Shown: piece by piece, positions 50,088 to 53,201 of the stretch
Position numbering within the stretch: the first letter of the stretch is position 1
Layout: each line of letters opens with the position of its first letter
IMG/VR virus record: IMGVR_UViG_3300022816_000023
Location: 1 to 53,201 of that record
Reading direction: 5' to 3' (one strand)
DNA length: 53,201 nt
From: a virus
Translations under genes and position numbers: made by a program
Notes under the pieces: model-generated
What the model was told of the DNA's origin: nothing
Database searches by the model: none
What the model saw: the letters and a program-made list of their open reading frames with translations, nothing else

Positions 50088-53000
50088 GTGAATATCCCGC
50101 GAGGATTAGGTCATTCTGATAATGACTATAAACAGCAGCCTAAAGTTCCTGGTGACCTTTTCAGAGACCAGAGAACTAAAGAAGATTATATAATTCAGTT
50201 TATAGGGTCTGCTGTGGTAGCTGGTGGTGCTTATATCTACGCTACCCATTTATTCACTAATGCTGTTCGTGAATTCCACTACGCTGAAACACAACACCTG
50301 CTATTATTAAGAGATAATAGTTTAGGGGATATTAGTTTATTAACTCCCCAACAAGTTCGTTCCCAGTACTTTAAAAATATTCAAGATGCTTTCAAAGGTA
50401 ATCAGGAAGCTGAAGCAGCAATGCTTAGTCAAGAAAATCAATTACTAAGAGATTTGCTCATGATAGGAGCCGAATCTGAAGAAGCTGGAGTGTTTGACCA
50501 ACGCATTGTAGAAATTGCTAAATCAATGGTCTTCTATGGTAAAGGAATCCCCGATTTAGAATCTATTAAAAAAGCTTTAATGGCCCATAAGACATCGGTT
50601 ACCCCAGAAGATTATATAGATGACCTTGCTAAAAGAGTATTCAATGAAGCAACTACTCAAGAAAATTTAAGGGTTGGAGCTAATCGTGCTACTAATCTTA
50701 CTGCTTCTGAATCTGGATTTATTGGTAATTATTTTAAAAAATCAGTTTCAGGTTCATCTGATAACACAAGGATGGTTTCAGCAGCACGTAAGCTAAAAGC
50801 TGCTCCCTCCCCAGAGTTATCTGATACTGAAAAGAAGGTATTGGCTGTACTTATAGGGGATAATGCCCAATATAAGGGGCAATTTCGTGATTCTGGATTT
50901 GGTCCACACTTTAAAAAATCTCAATCAGATAGACTCCAGGTAGTCTTGAATGAAATATTTCATACAGGGGATAAATTACATGCCTCTCAAGGTATGGGAG
51001 TTATTAGAGATTTTAATAAAGGTCTTAATAATGTAGTACTTCAAGCTATTTCAGATTCAGGACATCCTTATGTAGAAATGGCAAGAACAGCTGTAAATGC
51101 TGAACAACAAGCTAGAAGAAGTTTTTTCCGTGGTTATAGAAACCATTATTCTTTTCAGTACAATAAAAATACAATGATGGGTAATGTTCCAAATACAGGA
51201 ATATTACGAAATGTATTAACCGATAGGTCTTTTGATGAAATAGGAAAAATTAAAGACTTTGGTGGTGGTGTGTCCAAATTCGTTAGTATGGATGCTCCTA
51301 CGGTTATAGATGATTTCTTAGGTGGTAGTAAAGTTAAATTAGGAAAAGCAACTGGAATTATTGGAAGAGATAAGGCTCTCACTAAAGCTGTACTATCTGA
51401 GTTAAACCTTGTAGATAAAATTAATACAACAGGGAATAAGCAATTATTCCTAAAACCAAGTACCGTTTCTAAAATTCAAGAACAAAAGAAAGCTGGTAAA
51501 GCTATTGATATAAAGGCTTTACTTAAAGAGGATGCTTATATTAGAAAAAACATTGGAACAGAAATTATTGAAAATGCAGAACTATCTCATGTAACTAAAA
51601 GAGGTGGTGTCACTGTACGCGGCAATAAAATCTCTGTAGGTTATATATGGGGGAATATGGAAGGTAATCTAACTGATAAGACTACTTCTTTACGTAAGAA
51701 ATTAGAAATTATGGGGGACCTTCCTGAAAAGGCTAGAGGAACAACTAGATTATACGTAGCTGAAACAGATGTTACCAAGGATTCATTTGGACGCTCTATC
51801 AACCAAACATTTATGTCTTCGGATTTAAATAAACTATTAGTCCATATGGAACAAACTAATCCGGTAGCTCCTGAAATACTGACAGAGGATTATACTAAAA
51901 CACGACGCTCCACCTTACGTTATATAGATGTAGATAATAGTCAATACAAACAATTACCTAAAGGGATTATTTCAGCCCAAGGAAATACTGAGTTGACAGC
52001 ATTGGTGGAAGGGTCTATTCCTATTATAAATCCAAGGTCACCTTATGTAGAGGGGTTGAATCTTAGAACTAGAAAGGGCCTTATAGCTGCGGCGAAGCAA
52101 GCCGGTACAATCACTGAAATACCTATTCATTCAGATTCTCGTATAATTAATGAATTCAAAGACCAAGAATTTGAAGAATTTCTTAATGATACTATGAATA
52201 ATAGAAAGATTGCTTTTGCAAGACTGGCAGATGGTAAAACAAAACTTATTGGTACTCAAATGGATACTCCGATTGAGACACAAATTGCTAGAGCTAAGAA
52301 ATTCTATAAATCTTCCAGAGCAGCTATACTTGATATTGAAACTGATAATATAGAAGGTAGTGATGTAAAAATCTTAACAGAATTGACTATGTACAATAGA
52401 AAATATTCTGGTGTTGATAAAATAGTACATACACAAAAACAACAAGCTAAAACATTGATAGAATTAGCTGAGAAACTAAAGGGTATTGATGTTATAGGTA
52501 CACAAACACGTTCTGACTTTGATGAACTAGAGAAAATGGCTGAGCATCTTTCAGGAGCCGGATTAGGCGATGATGTCTCTGCTCAATTAAGAAAAGCTGG
52601 TACTGTCTTCAGACACACAGTTAAACATAAATTATTTGACCTTGAAATAATCCCACAAGTCGCAGGAATGGCTGATTTAGGAAGTACATCTCAATCGTTC
52701 TTGACAGCTTCTTTCTTAAAAAGAAATCAGGAACACACGTCTCACCAGGATGTTATAGATGCTTTTGACTTAACTGAACATTTTAAAGACCCTTTCCTTG
52801 AAAATGCTGACAGTATAAAATTAGTCAATGATGCCCCTATAGTTTATGATACTGGGTCTATGCATAATCTTCGTGGTAGAATTATGCAGCCTGTTGGAAT
52901 TAAAACTAGTGAATTAGACGGAGGAACTACTTCAATCATCTATCGAGAATTCACTACTACTCTTAGAGGTGGTTCACATAAGATAAGACCTACCGGAACA

Positions 53001-53150
53001 TTCTTTGAAGAAACGGCTAATTCAGTTGCAATTTTAGGAGCTAATTTTAATAAAAGAACAGTGGTAGACCATTCTATATTGAGAGAACAAATTAAGGAAA
53101 TCCATTTGTTGTTTATATGTAGGAGTTCCTACACTACTAAATCTTTGTAA
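50088..53150 (+). CDS. Large late protein with a DEDD exonuclease domain, 1020 residues
   Basis: GTG start at 50088 with AGG only two bases before, so the start is not certain. An N-terminal hydrophobic helix (about 35-60, QFIGSAVVAGGAYIYATHLF) may be a membrane anchor. The middle is helical and unassigned. From about 745 to 895 the sequence reads as a DnaQ-type 3'-5' exonuclease: LDIET (747-751), VIGTQTRSDFDEL (near 810), LFDLEII (near 846) and H-x4-D in SHQDVIDA (near 885). The C-terminal tail after residue 1003 looks unlike the rest and overlaps an opposite-strand frame, so the true end may differ. Probably a tail or ejected protein. Confidence 0.75.
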   Translation: MNIPRGLGHSDNDYKQQPKVPGDLFRDQRTKEDYIIQFIGSAVVAGGAYIYATHLFTNAVREFHYAETQHLLLLRDNSLGDISLLTPQQVRSQYFKNIQDAFKGNQEAEAAMLSQENQLLRDLLMIGAESEEAGVFDQRIVEIAKSMVFYGKGIPDLESIKKALMAHKTSVTPEDYIDDLAKRVFNEATTQENLRVGANRATNLTASESGFIGNYFKKSVSGSSDNTRMVSAARKLKAAPSPELSDTEKKVLAVLIGDNAQYKGQFRDSGFGPHFKKSQSDRLQVVLNEIFHTGDKLHASQGMGVIRDFNKGLNNVVLQAISDSGHPYVEMARTAVNAEQQARRSFFRGYRNHYSFQYNKNTMMGNVPNTGILRNVLTDRSFDEIGKIKDFGGGVSKFVSMDAPTVIDDFLGGSKVKLGKATGIIGRDKALTKAVLSELNLVDKINTTGNKQLFLKPSTVSKIQEQKKAGKAIDIKALLKEDAYIRKNIGTEIIENAELSHVTKRGGVTVRGNKISVGYIWGNMEGNLTDKTTSLRKKLEIMGDLPEKARGTTRLYVAETDVTKDSFGRSINQTFMSSDLNKLLVHMEQTNPVAPEILTEDYTKTRRSTLRYIDVDNSQYKQLPKGIISAQGNTELTALVEGSIPIINPRSPYVEGLNLRTRKGLIAAAKQAGTITEIPIHSDSRIINEFKDQEFEEFLNDTMNNRKIAFARLADGKTKLIGTQMDTPIETQIARAKKFYKSSRAAILDIETDNIEGSDVKILTELTMYNRKYSGVDKIVHTQKQQAKTLIELAEKLKGIDVIGTQTRSDFDELEKMAEHLSGAGLGDDVSAQLRKAGTVFRHTVKHKLFDLEIIPQVAGMADLGSTSQSFLTASFLKRNQEHTSHQDVIDAFDLTEHFKDPFLENADSIKLVNDAPIVYDTGSMHNLRGRIMQPVGIKTSELDGGTTSIIYREFTTTLRGGSHKIRPTGTFFEETANSVAILGANFNKRTVVDHSILREQIKEIHLLFICRSSYTTKSL

Positions 53151-53201
53151 TTGTTGTTTATTCGTAGGGTCTCCTCCCCAATGTATAGGATCAGACAATT
53201 G
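53034..53201 (-). other. Opposite-strand open frame running off the window edge
   Basis: From the right edge the minus strand encodes 55 residues ending at TAA 53034. The first 38 look protein-like and contain two related units, GGDPTNKQQ and VGTPTYKQQ, 15 residues apart; the last 17 look less so. It overlaps the end of the exonuclease gene. It may be the 3' end of a converging gene, or a trace of an inversion or insertion near 53095. The window ends too soon to decide. Confidence 0.3.
53106..53177. repeat. Imperfect direct repeat, about 27 bases, 45-base period
   Basis: TTGTTGTTTATATGTAGG at 53106 recurs as TTGTTGTTTATTCGTAGG at 53151, and similarity continues for about nine bases. The 45-base period is a multiple of three, which fits a repeated protein unit read on the minus strand. 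Confidence 0.55.

Noticed and set aside
1-53201. tRNA genes, CRISPR arrays, insertion sequences or an integrase
   Set aside because: No cloverleaf-like segment, regular spaced repeat, transposase or recombinase was found. Gaps between genes are short and AT-rich.

Overview
The window is part of the genome of a large tailed bacteriophage (Caudoviricetes) with a contractile tail. The evidence is a continuous virion module: large terminase, portal, putative maturation protease, HK97-like capsid protein, connectors, two sheath-like proteins, several tube-like proteins, tail assembly chaperones and a 2083-residue tape-measure candidate. No replication genes, tRNA genes, CRISPR arrays or genome ends were seen, so this is only part of a larger genome. 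The host cannot be named. Strong AGGAG-type ribosome binding sites in the left part indicate a bacterium. By eye the left 9 kb is richer in G+C than the AT-rich virion region.

Left region (1-9 kb, all leftward): a tightly packed set of small genes with frequent ATGA overlaps and clear Shine-Dalgarno sequences, as expected for early or accessory phage genes. It holds a 915-residue protein of unknown function, a YbaB/EbfC-like nucleoid protein, small membrane and zinc-finger proteins, and a coupled cassette of a DUF4326 protein, a 28-residue peptide, a macro-domain protein and a SLOG (DprA/LOG-like) protein. The cassette suggests handling of NAD or ADP-ribose nucleotides, possibly against host defence.

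Middle (9-14.4 kb): an AT-rich regulatory zone with three related repeats, a free-standing GIY-YIG homing endonuclease, an isolated tube-like protein, and a leftward 1095-residue protein with a D-x-D-G-D motif. A short divergent control region follows.

Right region (14.4-53 kb, all rightward): the virion operon. Glycine/alanine-rich small proteins precede a terminase interrupted by two inteins, one just before Walker A and one just before Walker B. The second intein contains a complete LAGLIDADG homing endonuclease encoded in a different reading frame from the intein, so about 0.8 kb is open in two frames. A second GIY-YIG endonuclease follows the capsid gene, and a truncated GIY-YIG remnant lies between the tail chaperone genes. 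Next to that remnant is a paralogue of the terminase ATPase domain that has lost its catalytic motifs. The tape-measure candidate carries an apparently intact PD-(D/E)XK nuclease domain, a later 1020-residue protein carries a DEDD exonuclease domain, and a calcineurin-like phosphoesterase lies between them.

The strongest candidates for something new are the out-of-frame endonuclease inside the terminase intein, the terminase-like pseudo-ATPase in the tail module, and the two large late proteins with nuclease domains. All assignments come from reading sequence motifs; no database search was run.
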